This document shows positions 40,678 through 49,552 of a stretch of 64,000 nt of DNA, in pieces. The stretch is from Proteobacteria bacterium UBA6503. Its GTDB lineage: Bacteria > Pseudomonadota > Alphaproteobacteria > UBA1280 > UBA6503. The position numbers were made by a program, and so were the translations under genes. The stretch spans positions 62,001 through 126,000 of the forward strand of contig DJLZ01000005.1 in the NCBI GenBank assembly GCA_002436405.1, in the 5' to 3' direction. The notes beneath the pieces are model-generated. The model did no database searches, had not been told where the DNA came from, and saw only the letters and a list, made by a program, of their open reading frames with translations. Each line of letters begins with the position of its first letter. The stretch's first letter is position 1.

Positions 40678-43272
40678 ATGAAAAACTTCTTTAACGACTT
40701 TTTTAAATCGCTTCGCTTCACAATGCTGCGCCACTATTTAACGCCAGCCACTTGGTACATTTTGGCTGGTAGCTTGGTTGTGGTGAATGCGCTTACCTTC
40801 TACGTAGGCGACCTTTGGGGCAGTAATAACGCCACAATGTCGCTATTTTGGGGATACTTCCCGTTTGTGATGACTGTCCTTGCGCCGCTATTGGCCATGC
40901 GTGGTGTAGCGCTTGAGCGCCAAATGGGTACATATGACTGGCAGCAAACAAAACCACTAAACCAGTTTGCGGTTGATGCCGCTACCTTTAAAAGCCAAAT
41001 GCTGATGTTCACCATGTGGCTCGTAGCAAGCATGGTATTGCCCGTTGCCTTTGGTTTTCTGGCAAACCCTGATGTACCGCTAATTGCCTCAGGCTATGTG
41101 GGCGCACTGCTGTTGGGTGGTGTATTTATTGCCGCAAGCTTTATGGCAGCCTCGCTTGCGCACAGCATGGTTGTGGCGTTTATGGGCGGCTTTTTAGTTT
41201 CAATGCTACTGTTGTTCACAGCGTCAGAGGGCCTCGCAACGCTTATGCCGTTTGCCATCCCGACTGAAGTAAACAGCTTAGTGATGGCGCTTAGCCCATT
41301 GCATGCCTTTGACCGCCTGCAAAACGGCCTTATTTTGGTGGCTGATATTGCGCTACTGCTTTCATTGCAAGTTATCTTCTTTATGCTGGGTCATATGTTC
41401 CGTCAGTGGTCAATGCTGGCTAAAGGATGCAAAGCAGGGGTAGGGTGCGTGATTGTTGCCGCTTTTGCTGTGATTGTACTGACCCAAGTTTACGTGAGCG
41501 CTGGCCAAGACCTTACCGCCGATAACCGCTACAAGCCTAGCCCATCAGCCCTACAATTGGTGCAAGACCTACCGGCTGAGCGTGTGACCATTCAGTTTTA
41601 TTACTCAAACTCATCAGGGGCACTTAGTGCAGAAGACCGTGCCTACGGCCATCAGGTAAAGTACTACCTGCAAACCCTTGCACGCTTAAGCGACAAAGTG
41701 CGCTTTAGCATGATTGACCCTACCCACAGCGCAAAGCTTGAACAAGCTGCCCGCCGCCAAAAGATTGAGCCTGTTATTACAGCTGACGGCACCCGTATTT
41801 ACATGGGTCTTGTGGCCTCAACACCTGAGAAAAGCATTGTGATTCCCGCCCTCCCGCGTGAGCGCCGTGATGTGTTTGAATTTGATCTTATGAACAACCT
41901 TGTGCGTCTGCGCCACGAGCAAACACGCCGTATTGTTGTGCTAACGGGTATGAACATGGCCGATGAAAAGCAACGACCAAAGTTCCTTGAAAAGCTAGCG
42001 CCTTTTTACCGTGTTGATATTAGCAACCACCGCAATGCCGTTATCCCTGATGATAACGACCTTGTGATTGTGCTCAACGGTTACTTCCTCGGTGAAAATG
42101 CCCTATACGCGCTTGACCAATACGTACAACGTGGTGGCAAGGTATTGGCGTTTGTTGACCCATTCTGGTTTGCATCACCAAGTGGCAGCATGCAGGCCTC
42201 GGGCCCTGATGATGGCGTAACCGCTAAGCCGGGCTTTGACGATCTATTGCAACACTGGGGCATGGGGTACATCCCTGGTCGTGTTGTGGCTGACCCTTCA
42301 CTAGGTACACCTATTCAGGTGACAGACAGTGCAGGGGTGGCGACGCATCCGCTGTGGCTAACGCTTAAATCAGGCGAGATTAACCAAGATACGCCTATTA
42401 GCCGTGGGCTAACCAAAATCTCAATGGCGGCAACAGGCTTCTTTGATATTTTGGATCAAGAAACTGTAAGCCATCAGCCAATTTTGCAAACCTCACCTGC
42501 TGCGAAGTGGATTGAGCGCAGTAAGCTATACGAAGCTAACCTTGAAAACATGGCCGACTACTTTGAGGGCGTAAACCGCACCTACATTTTGGCGGCAAAA
42601 GCTTCGGGCACGTTTAAGCCATTTTATGAGCAGCGCCCAGAAGAAGTTAACGAGTGGTTTACTGAGAAATCAAAAGACTGGCCAGAAAACTATAAATACC
42701 CACACGCCACCGAAGCGAAGCCGTCAAAGGTGATTGCCGTGGCCGATATGGATATTTACAGCCCGCAATTGTCACTTCGTGGTGAAGGCATGAGCCCAAG
42801 TAACGATAACCTAAACCTTGTGTTTAATATGGTGCGTGACCTACTGGACGAACCTGAAGCGTTGAGCATTAAACTGCGTTACGAGGCCAACCGCCGCCCG
42901 TTTATTGGCATTGATAAACAACTGACAAACATCGCTGCACACTTTGCTGAAGACGAGCAGGAGCTTATTAGCAAACTTATGAACGTGCGCCGTAACCTTG
43001 CTGACCTTCGTCACGAACAAGGTCGTAAACGCTTTGAAGACCCTGTTCTTGAAAAGCAAATTGCCGAGGCTGACTTTAAAGAACTGCAAATCATGCATGA
43101 AATTGACGAAGCTCGCGAAACAGCATTTTCAGCCGCTAAGCACTTTATTGGCGCTGTAACACTGCTAATTGTGTTTGGTGGTGGTTTGTTGCTAGGCTTA
43201 TACGGTTGGATGTTTAAACGCCGCTACCGTGGCCGTGTAAAGCGTAAGCTTAAAAAGCTACGCAAAGCATAA
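40678..43272 (+). CDS. GldF-GldG fusion: ABC permease joined to auxiliary domain
   Basis: The 864-residue protein joins two usually separate parts. Residues 15-280 form an ABC-2-type permease with about six helices (GldF-like). Residues about 285-800 form a periplasmic GldG-like auxiliary domain (PAERVTIQFYYSNSSG near 300, then RRIVVLTGMNMADEKQRPKF and GGKVLAFVDPFWFAS). A coiled-coil segment (about 745-815) leads to a last helix (about 830-850) and a basic cytoplasmic tail. With the ATPase just upstream it forms a complete transporter of the gliding-motility type, which in other bacteria also acts outside gliding. Cargo is unknown. Confidence 0.83.
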   Translation: MKNFFNDFFKSLRFTMLRHYLTPATWYILAGSLVVVNALTFYVGDLWGSNNATMSLFWGYFPFVMTVLAPLLAMRGVALERQMGTYDWQQTKPLNQFAVDAATFKSQMLMFTMWLVASMVLPVAFGFLANPDVPLIASGYVGALLLGGVFIAASFMAASLAHSMVVAFMGGFLVSMLLLFTASEGLATLMPFAIPTEVNSLVMALSPLHAFDRLQNGLILVADIALLLSLQVIFFMLGHMFRQWSMLAKGCKAGVGCVIVAAFAVIVLTQVYVSAGQDLTADNRYKPSPSALQLVQDLPAERVTIQFYYSNSSGALSAEDRAYGHQVKYYLQTLARLSDKVRFSMIDPTHSAKLEQAARRQKIEPVITADGTRIYMGLVASTPEKSIVIPALPRERRDVFEFDLMNNLVRLRHEQTRRIVVLTGMNMADEKQRPKFLEKLAPFYRVDISNHRNAVIPDDNDLVIVLNGYFLGENALYALDQYVQRGGKVLAFVDPFWFASPSGSMQASGPDDGVTAKPGFDDLLQHWGMGYIPGRVVADPSLGTPIQVTDSAGVATHPLWLTLKSGEINQDTPISRGLTKISMAATGFFDILDQETVSHQPILQTSPAAKWIERSKLYEANLENMADYFEGVNRTYILAAKASGTFKPFYEQRPEEVNEWFTEKSKDWPENYKYPHATEAKPSKVIAVADMDIYSPQLSLRGEGMSPSNDNLNLVFNMVRDLLDEPEALSIKLRYEANRRPFIGIDKQLTNIAAHFAEDEQELISKLMNVRRNLADLRHEQGRKRFEDPVLEKQIAEADFKELQIMHEIDEARETAFSAAKHFIGAVTLLIVFGGGLLLGLYGWMFKRRYRGRVKRKLKKLRKA

Positions 43273-43300
43273 GGTTTAAACAACTAAGCGCTAAGTTTAC

Positions 43301-43350
43301 GCCTTGCGTTTTGCAAGGCATTTGGCTACAACTGTAGTCCCCCGGGGGGG
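43301..43350. repeat. Hairpin and CCCCCGGGGGGG tract before nfu
   Basis: GCCTTGC-5-GCAAGGC (43301-43319) is followed by a CTAC-AACT-GTAG stem (43326-43337) and a run of five C and seven G (43339-43350). No T-run follows. The set is a dense group of structures in the 107-base gap between the permease and nfu. Confidence 0.5.
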
Positions 43351-43379
43351 ATGTTAACCAATACGGTAAAAGGTACACT

Positions 43380-43955
43380 ATGTCTGAAAACGTAATGACA
43401 GTACGCACCGAGCGTACACCAAACCCAAACAGCCTAAAATACAACCTAGGTGTTACGCTGCTACCTGGTAGCTCAGCGAACTTCCCATCAGCCGAAAGTG
43501 CTGACCGTTCACCACTGGCAAAGCGCATCTTTAAAGTAAGCGGCGTTGTAGGTGTATTTATTGGCCCTGATTTTATTACCGTAACCAAAGAGGCTGAAAC
43601 CTCATGGAACGATGTAAACATCGGCGTTGCCCCAGCGCTTGAAGCCTTTTTTGAAACCGGCGAGCAAGTGCTACAAGGTGCAAAACCAGCTGATTACAAG
43701 GAGATTGGCGCCGATACGGCTGATCCTGGTCTTGTTGAACAGATTAAAAGCATCCTCGATGAACGCGTACGCCCAGCTGTTGCCCAAGACGGCGGTGACA
43801 TTATCTACCGTGGTTACGAAGATGGCGTTGTTTACCTCGAAATGATTGGCGCTTGTAGCGGTTGCCCATCAAGCTCAGCCACGCTAAAGGGCGGGGTAGA
43901 GCGTTTGCTACAGGAATCACTACCAGAAGACGTGAAGGAAGTACGTCAGGTGTAA
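43380..43955 (+). CDS. Nfu-type iron-sulfur scaffold
   Basis: The 191-residue protein has an Nfu N-terminal domain (about 7-95, opening with TERTPNPNSLKY) and a NifU-like C-terminal domain (about 115-190) with the cluster-binding CxxC at Cys159 and Cys162 (GACSGCPSS). It carries iron-sulfur clusters to target proteins, working after the main assembly scaffold, in the cytoplasm. The two-domain form is the alphaproteobacterial and mitochondrial type. It is monocistronic, between the hairpin-rich gap and a clear terminator. Confidence 0.92.
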   Translation: MSENVMTVRTERTPNPNSLKYNLGVTLLPGSSANFPSAESADRSPLAKRIFKVSGVVGVFIGPDFITVTKEAETSWNDVNIGVAPALEAFFETGEQVLQGAKPADYKEIGADTADPGLVEQIKSILDERVRPAVAQDGGDIIYRGYEDGVVYLEMIGACSGCPSSSATLKGGVERLLQESLPEDVKEVRQV

Positions 43956-43974
43956 TGACCCAACTAAGCTATTC

Positions 43975-44002
43975 AAAAGCCTCTAGAAATAGAGGCTTTT
44001 TT
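43975..44002 (+). terminator. Terminator of nfu
   Basis: AAAAGCCTCTA and TAGAGGCTTTT with a GAAA tetraloop, then TT. Confidence 0.9.
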
Positions 44003-44137
44003 CTTGCGCTGACTTCTCAAAATGCCCAAGGAATGTGCAGTTTTTGTGCCTTAATCATCACACAAAGTGTGGCAGGGGTGCACTGCAGTATAAAATCTTT
44101 CTTGCGTTTGTGTGCTAACTAGCTGATAATCATACTT

Positions 44138-44680
44138 ATGAAAACAGAATCTCAAACAGCAGAAATCGTGACGATGACAAATTCATCTGATAAATTTTAC
44201 CAAGCCTCAACAGGCTGCTACGTTGACAGCACTGCTGCTCGCCGTATGGAAATTGACATGCCAAAGCTACGTAAACTAGCTGACGCTTACCGTATGGGCT
44301 GGTTGCATAACGTGCTTTCACGTATTACACCACTAACACTTCAGCGCCGTGATGACTACATTGCGATGGCTGACCTGTTCATTGACTCTGCTGAGAGTGC
44401 TGAACACGTGCTTGACCGCTTTGACGCTGACCTAGAGCTTTTCTGCAGTGTTGCTGAAATTCAGGTTACACCGCACATGACACTTAAAACAGTGTCAGAC
44501 GAGCTTTCAGCACACACAAACCTTTACGAAGAGATTGCAGAGGTTTTCTACAAAAAGTTTGATATTGAACGCCGCGACCCAATCAAGACACTAACGTTGT
44601 CTCCGATTATGAGCGAGCATTCAAACCCATTCATTAAAGAGTTTATGGACTCTCGCTTCAAACGAAACGATGAGAACTAA
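44138..44680 (+). CDS. Hypothetical protein of 180 residues
   Basis: No family is recognised. The protein is soluble and mostly helical by composition, with no signal peptide or membrane segment. A DSTAARRMEIDMPKLRKLADAYR stretch (about 30-52) may form an amphipathic helix, and LFIDSAESAEHVLDRFDADLELF (about 80-102) a second. The codon pattern is native (CTA, TCA, GTA), so it is probably an old resident. It is a single gene with a 180-base upstream gap and its own terminator. Confidence 0.65.
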   Translation: MKTESQTAEIVTMTNSSDKFYQASTGCYVDSTAARRMEIDMPKLRKLADAYRMGWLHNVLSRITPLTLQRRDDYIAMADLFIDSAESAEHVLDRFDADLELFCSVAEIQVTPHMTLKTVSDELSAHTNLYEEIAEVFYKKFDIERRDPIKTLTLSPIMSEHSNPFIKEFMDSRFKRNDEN

Positions 44681-44700
44681 TCTTTAGGGTTACAAAATTT

Positions 44701-44728
44701 AAAGGGGGCGCAAGCCCCCTTTATTTTT
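44701..44728. terminator. Bidirectional terminator between convergent genes
   Basis: AAAGGGGGC and GCCCCCTTT with a GCAA loop, then ATTTTT. It lies between the 44138 gene and the minus-strand mini-gene ending at 44754. Confidence 0.88.
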
Positions 44729-44753
44729 GGCATTAGCCTATGCCGAATATAGA

Positions 44754-44930
44754 TTAATTCTTCTTTGAATCGTCAAGAATAGCAGTCTTAAGGGCTTTTT
44801 CCACTTCGTTGGGGTTGCTGAGTGGGTTTAAACCATGCAGCCCTTGGTTTTGCTGCACAAAGGCACGTAGCTTCTTAAGCTTTTCGGCTTTCTTTTGCGC
44901 TTCTGTTTGGGGCGTTTGTTTCGTCATCAT
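44754..44930 (-). CDS. Small Lys/Gln-rich cytoplasmic protein (58 residues)
   Basis: A 58-codon frame starts at ATG 44930-44928 (or the next codon, also ATG) and ends at TAA. The product has a charged helix (EAQKKAEKLKKLRAFVQQNQG, residues 10-30) and a short acidic end. An AAGG site lies eight bases before the start. It begins 11 bases after the stop of the exported-protein gene on the same strand, so it is the last gene of a ppiD-like operon. Function is unknown. Confidence 0.55.
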   Translation of the reverse strand: MMTKQTPQTEAQKKAEKLKKLRAFVQQNQGLHGLNPLSNPNEVEKALKTAILDDSKKN

Positions 44931-44941
44931 TATCTAAAGCC

Positions 44942-45397
44942 TTAGTCGGTCGTGGTGCCCGTATCAGAAGGGGTCACGGTAATGGTGTTTGGTGGGGTGG
45001 CGCCCAGCTCTTGACGGAACACAATAGTCTCGCGCTTTAGGCGTGACTTCATGATGCGGCTTAGCACCAGCAAGCGCTCAATGTACATGTTGTTATCGCT
45101 GTTCTCAGGCAAGATGATGTCAAAGCTATAGATGTTTTCACGCTTAGCGTAACGTGTAAGGGCGTCTAGTTGCTTTTTGTCCTCTTGGTGGACCCAACGG
45201 TTGCTAGAGCGATACGGAAGCACGAAATTAGGGTAATGCGTCGCCACAACCTCTTGTGCGTGGGCTGTTGTTGCAAAGCTTACGGGTGTAAGCACCATAC
45301 CCATTGCTAAAATGGCTAAAGCCGCATGAGACAAACTCATGCGGGCTTTAAATGCATTTAGTGTTTTACCATGTTTGGCTTTACCTGGGCGTGCCAT
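44942..45397 (-). CDS. Exported protein of unknown function
   Basis: The 151-residue protein has a basic N-terminal region and a hydrophobic core (about 23-45) ending in AHAQ, a likely signal-peptidase site. The mature part includes LDALTRYAKRENIYSFDIILPENSDNNMYIERLL (about 76-110), reminiscent of the fold of OmpA-like periplasmic domains but without their key binding residues. ATG 45397 is preceded by GGAG; an in-frame ATG at 45340 also opens the signal. It follows the PpiD-like gene by 48 bases, which suggests an envelope role. Confidence 0.62.
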   Translation of the reverse strand: MARPGKAKHGKTLNAFKARMSLSHAALAILAMGMVLTPVSFATTAHAQEVVATHYPNFVLPYRSSNRWVHQEDKKQLDALTRYAKRENIYSFDIILPENSDNNMYIERLLVLSRIMKSRLKRETIVFRQELGATPPNTITVTPSDTGTTTD

Positions 45398-45445
45398 GTG
45401 AACGTGCTCCGAGTACTTAATACGTGTGTATTCTTATGGTCTGAC

Positions 45446-47356
45446 CTACTCGCGGATAACTGTCTTTTCAGCAGCGGCAAGTTGATCTTCGTTAATCTTA
45501 ATGTTGGCGTTGTCTTGCAAAGCTTCTTGGAACTGGGCAAACAGGTCGTTCGCCATCACTGAGCTTAGCGTCAACTTAACTTGGTCTTTAAGTTTGGTAT
45601 CAATGTCGCCATCTTCAACCTTAGTCACTTCGTAAATTGCAGCGCCAAGCTTTGTTGGGAACACACGTGGAAGCACTTCGCCTTCTTTAAGGGCGGCGAT
45701 TTGCTCTTGTACAGCGCCTGAAACCATCTGGTTTTTAGAAGGTTCTAGGCGTGAAATACCAACAATAGTTTGGATAGGGGCTGTGAGCTTATGGCGTTTC
45801 ACCAAAGTTTCAAAGCTATCGCCTTTTTTGCGCTGAGCCATAATTTGTGTGGCTTTTGCCAGCACAGCACGCTCAATGTTTTCGCGTTTGTACACTTCAG
45901 CAAGTTCGTCACGTACTTCGTCAAAAGTGCGCTGGCGAGGGGCTTCAACTTCAGAAACATTCACAAATGCTTTCTGAGTTTCGCTTAGGTTTACAACTGT
46001 ACTTGGGATGTTTTCGTCAATTGTAAAGGCTTTATCCAAAACGGCAGCTGCGTTAATCATGTCTGGGTATTTACCGTTAACATCAGCGCCTTGTGGGTCA
46101 AGTGAAGCGTATGTCTTAAGCTCGCCGCCGAATGACTGCTGGACTTCTTGTAGGCTTGCACCGCTTGCAAGGTCAGCGTCGGCGTTATCGATAGCGTCGT
46201 ACATTTGATCAAGCGCACGCTCGGTCAGCAGGCGGGCTTTAATGTCTTTCTTCGCTTCGGCGATTGTTTGCTCACGTGGCAGCTTGATGTTTGTCACTTC
46301 AAGCACGTGGTAGCCAAATGGTGTTTTAACAGGTTCGCTGATTTTGTTTTTCTTAATCTTAAAGGCTACTTCGTCAAACTGGGCAAGCATATCGCCATGG
46401 TAAATGGTGCCTAGTTCGCCGCCTTTGTTAGCGGTTACAGTGTCTTTTGAGTATTTTTTAGCAAGCTCAGCAAAGGTTTTGCCAGCTTTAAGTTCGGCAA
46501 TAACTTTGTTGGCAGTGTCTTCGTCTTTTACCAAAATGTGGCGTACATCACGGCCTTCTGGCTCACCAAACTCATCGCGGTGGGCGTCGTAAAACTCTTC
46601 AATGTCAGCTTCAGTTACTGAAATTGTCGGGGTGATTTTAGCTGTATCGAACACCAAAACTTCAACCGTACGACGCTCAGGCGTAATAAAGTTGCTTAGC
46701 ATGTCTTGGTAAATGTCGTTTAGTTCGTCGTCTGTTGGTTTCGCTGGGGCAGGAACATCAGCTTCTACAACACGTAGAATACGGATGTTACGGCTTTGGC
46801 TAAACATTTCAGCAGTACGCTGAATTTCAGCTTCGTTGGTAAAACGTGCTGTTGTGAATAGGTCAGAAATGCGGTTTACCAATAGCTCGGTACGAAGGCC
46901 AGCTTCAAACTGTGGCACAGTGTAGCCAGCATTTTGTAGGGCCATTTTGTATTGGTTTTTATCAAACTCGCCAAGTGGGCCTTTAAAGGCATCCATGCTG
47001 TTAATACGCTCAGCAAGTTCGGCGTTTGCAACGTGAATGTTGTTTTCAGCGGCGAATTGCAGCAATAGAATATCGCGGATTTTATCACGCAGTAGGTTTT
47101 GAGGGATGTTCATGCTTGCTAGAACATCTTCAGAGTAGTTATCACCCATGCTGCGGCGTAGTTGGCTTACTTTAAGATCAAGCTCACGCTGGAAGACTTG
47201 CGCAGGGATTTTTTGCCCGTTTACTTTAGCTACATAGCCTGAAAAACCTTGTTGAACACCTTCACCAAAGCCCCAGCCAATAAAGCTGATACCAATCAGT
47301 ACAAGTAGGAATTTTACGATAAATGAGCCGTTTAGGCCGTGTAGAAAACGAAGCAT
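45446..47356 (-). CDS. ppiD: PpiD/SurA-like membrane-anchored peptidyl-prolyl isomerase
   Basis: The protein has an N-terminal membrane anchor (about 12-30), a SurA_N-like chaperone region (about 35-190), one parvulin domain (about 260-360, with RDVRHILV, GKTFAELAKKYSKDTVTANKGGELG and FDEVAFKIKKNKISEPVKTPFGYHVLEV), and a long C-terminal region. It helps fold proteins leaving the Sec translocon in the periplasm. I start at ATG 47356, eight bases after AAGG; the frame opens two codons earlier at a TTG. It is followed by two small genes on the same strand. Confidence 0.9.
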   Translation of the reverse strand: MLRFLHGLNGSFIVKFLLVLIGISFIGWGFGEGVQQGFSGYVAKVNGQKIPAQVFQRELDLKVSQLRRSMGDNYSEDVLASMNIPQNLLRDKIRDILLLQFAAENNIHVANAELAERINSMDAFKGPLGEFDKNQYKMALQNAGYTVPQFEAGLRTELLVNRISDLFTTARFTNEAEIQRTAEMFSQSRNIRILRVVEADVPAPAKPTDDELNDIYQDMLSNFITPERRTVEVLVFDTAKITPTISVTEADIEEFYDAHRDEFGEPEGRDVRHILVKDEDTANKVIAELKAGKTFAELAKKYSKDTVTANKGGELGTIYHGDMLAQFDEVAFKIKKNKISEPVKTPFGYHVLEVTNIKLPREQTIAEAKKDIKARLLTERALDQMYDAIDNADADLASGASLQEVQQSFGGELKTYASLDPQGADVNGKYPDMINAAAVLDKAFTIDENIPSTVVNLSETQKAFVNVSEVEAPRQRTFDEVRDELAEVYKRENIERAVLAKATQIMAQRKKGDSFETLVKRHKLTAPIQTIVGISRLEPSKNQMVSGAVQEQIAALKEGEVLPRVFPTKLGAAIYEVTKVEDGDIDTKLKDQVKLTLSSVMANDLFAQFQEALQDNANIKINEDQLAAAEKTVIRE

Positions 47357-47494
47357 AGTCAAAACCTTGTTATGTTTTTTCTGTTTTTAAACAAGGCAGA
47401 TAATGCCAGTATTTTCAACTATATGCAACTAACCCGTGGCAAAAAAACGGGCGGAATTGGCCACTCTCTGCGTATCGCCTTTTTTATGTATAAA

Positions 47495-48208
47495 TTACAA
47501 ACAGTTATTAAGCCATTGGGCAACGTCTTGCGGGGTTTGCAAGCGGTACTGGGCACGGGTTTCGTCTTCGCCCACTTTAATGGCAAAACCACCAAGTGCC
47601 TGAGCTACCAAAAAGGCGTCTTCATCGGTGGTGTCATCTCCCACCATAATGGGTAGGCGGCCTTCAAATGGTAAATCACGCATCACATGCTTTAGGGCAT
47701 AGCCTTTGTTAGCAGCAAGGGGCTTGGCTTCTAGAATAAACTTCCCATGCTGGGCACGGTAATCAGGGAAGTGCTCAGCCAAGGCGTTAATCAGCGCTAC
47801 TTCAAGGTCGGGGCCCGCAGATGGAATATCACGGTAATGAATGCCGCACACAGGGCCTTTGTCTTCAATCCAAGCGCCTGTGTAGGGGCTAATTAAACCT
47901 TCAAGTAGGGTGCGCAAACCCTCTGGGCCAGGCTCGGCTAACTTCGGGGCGGTGTTTGGGAGGCAAATTTCCATCCCGTGGTTGCCAATCCGCATAATGC
48001 TGTGGGGGCAACGTTCGCTGAGGTTACGTACATCACGGCCGCTAATAATGGCAAGGGCGCCATCAAGCAGATTATCAATATGCGGCAGGGCTGCGGCCAC
48101 TTCGGGCAAAAGCTCCGAGTGATAAGGGTTGTCAATCAACGGGGTTAGGGTGCCGTCAAAATCAAGGAAGAGGGCGTGCTGCGCAGTAATAAGTGGCGGT
48201 GTTTGCAT
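47495..48208 (-). CDS. otsB: Trehalose-6-phosphate phosphatase
   Basis: The 237-residue HAD-family phosphatase has the first motif DFDGT (nucleophile Asp16), ISGRDVRNLSE near 55-65, GNHGMEI near 74-80 and the late GDDTTDEDAF block. It releases phosphate from trehalose-6-phosphate, giving the stress sugar trehalose. Its partner synthase OtsA is not next to it, which is unusual since they often adjoin. It diverges from tpiA and is separated from the ppiD homologue by about 140 bases. Confidence 0.9.
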   Translation of the reverse strand: MQTPPLITAQHALFLDFDGTLTPLIDNPYHSELLPEVAAALPHIDNLLDGALAIISGRDVRNLSERCPHSIMRIGNHGMEICLPNTAPKLAEPGPEGLRTLLEGLISPYTGAWIEDKGPVCGIHYRDIPSAGPDLEVALINALAEHFPDYRAQHGKFILEAKPLAANKGYALKHVMRDLPFEGRLPIMVGDDTTDEDAFLVAQALGGFAIKVGEDETRAQYRLQTPQDVAQWLNNCL

Positions 48209-48332
48209 GGGGCGGGTGTCCTGTTCCTAAAGTGCTGTTGGCATTCTGTGTTGTAACTTATGGAAGATGATGCCAGTATCAACCCACATACGCAATTTTA
48301 TACACGTAACAAGATTAAGAAAGAGCGCGCCC

Positions 48333-49103
48333 ATGTCAATTCGCACCCTTATTGCTGGTAACTGGAAAATGAACGGCACCCCTGAGTTTGGTGTCACTTT
48401 AGCAAAAGAACTAACCCAAAACTTTACCTGCGATAAAGTTGACATGCTGATTTGCCCATCATTTACCAGCCTTATTCCGGTGGCTGACACCCTTAAAGAT
48501 GGCTGCGTTAAACTAGGTGCACAAAATGTGCACGCTGAAGCCAGCGGTGCCCACACAGGTGAAATTAGCGCCGAAATGCTGAAGGCTTGTGGTTGCGAAT
48601 ACGTAATTACAGGCCACTCTGAGCGTCGTGCTGCAGGCGAAACAGATGACCAAGTTGCCGCCAAAACATGCGCTGCCCTTGAAGGTGGCCTTACCCCAAT
48701 TTTGTGCATCGGTGAAAATGCCAAGATGCAACCCGCCGAAGCCCAAGAGGTGCTAGAAAAACAACTGCGCGCTTCTATGAAAAACATTGCGGTTACCGAA
48801 GGCAGCCAAGTTGTAATTGCTTACGAGCCTGTTTGGGCCATTGGTACGGGCCTTGTGCCAACCATCGATGACCTTAAAGAAGCCTTTACCTTCCTTCGTC
48901 AATTGGTCATCAAAACCTATGGCGAAGAGGTGGGCAGTAAAATCCGCCTGCTTTACGGTGGTTCGCTGAATGCTGAAAATGCGGCTGACATTTTGGCTGT
49001 AACCGATATTAATGGCGGCCTTATTGGTGGTGCCAGCCTAAAGGCCCCAAGCTTTTTGGCCATTGCCGAAGTTGCAAGCCAATACGCAGAGCGTAAAGCC
49101 TAA
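48333..49103 (+). CDS. tpiA: Triosephosphate isomerase
   Basis: The 256-residue TIM-barrel enzyme interconverts dihydroxyacetone phosphate and glyceraldehyde-3-phosphate. Catalytic residues Lys12 (GNWKMNG), His95 (TGHSERR) and Glu165 (AYEPVWAIGTG) are all in place, and YGGSLN and GGASL bind phosphate. I start at ATG 48333 after AGAAAGAG, which gives the family-typical end; the frame from 48267 adds 22 residues without support. It leads the conserved tpiA-secG-pyrG block. Confidence 0.96.
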   Translation: MSIRTLIAGNWKMNGTPEFGVTLAKELTQNFTCDKVDMLICPSFTSLIPVADTLKDGCVKLGAQNVHAEASGAHTGEISAEMLKACGCEYVITGHSERRAAGETDDQVAAKTCAALEGGLTPILCIGENAKMQPAEAQEVLEKQLRASMKNIAVTEGSQVVIAYEPVWAIGTGLVPTIDDLKEAFTFLRQLVIKTYGEEVGSKIRLLYGGSLNAENAADILAVTDINGGLIGGASLKAPSFLAIAEVASQYAERKA

Positions 49104-49113
49104 AATTAACCCA

Positions 49114-49141
49114 TTTACCATAAGGGGTGCAGGTATATAAT
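49114..49141 (+). promoter_or_regulatory. Likely promoter of secG-pyrG
   Basis: A perfect TATAAT box at 49136-49141 has a weak TTTACC box 16 bases upstream (49114-49119). It lies in the 107-base gap after tpiA and gives secG a leader of about 60 bases. Confidence 0.45.
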
Positions 49142-49210
49142 ACTTGTCACGCCTTGATGAATAGGCTAAAACAACAGCCAAGTATTTAAACCGAAAGGCT
49201 TGATTGAAAA

Positions 49211-49552
49211 ATGATTATTAGTTTCTTGATGTTGGCACACGTTCTTATTGCCATTCTATTGATTATCCTTGTTTTGCTACAACGTAGCGAAGGTGGTCTA
49301 GGTTCACTAGGTGGCGGCGGCGGTGACGCTTTGATGAGCGGCTCGGGCGCTGGTAACGTGCTTACACGCACAACAAAATGGCTATTTATTATTTTTGTAG
49401 CACTAAGCCTTGGTCTTGCGATTCAAATGGCCGGTAAGGGTGATATTGAAAGTGTTGTTGATACAGCGCAACCTTCAACCGAGAACCCAGCCATGAACAT
49501 TCCATCTGAAGTTCTTTCAGAGGTTCCAGCAGAGGCACCAGTAAATGAATAA
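49211..49552 (+). CDS. secG: Preprotein translocase subunit SecG
   Basis: The 113-residue protein has two membrane helices (about 1-20 and 56-74) joined by the conserved LLQRSEGGLGSLGGGGGDALMSG loop (about 24-46), followed by a disordered acidic tail. It assists the SecYEG channel. Its last eight bases overlap the pyrG start (49545-49552), so translation is coupled. The tpiA-secG-pyrG order is typical of alphaproteobacteria. Confidence 0.94.
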   Translation: MIISFLMLAHVLIAILLIILVLLQRSEGGLGSLGGGGGDALMSGSGAGNVLTRTTKWLFIIFVALSLGLAIQMAGKGDIESVVDTAQPSTENPAMNIPSEVLSEVPAEAPVNE

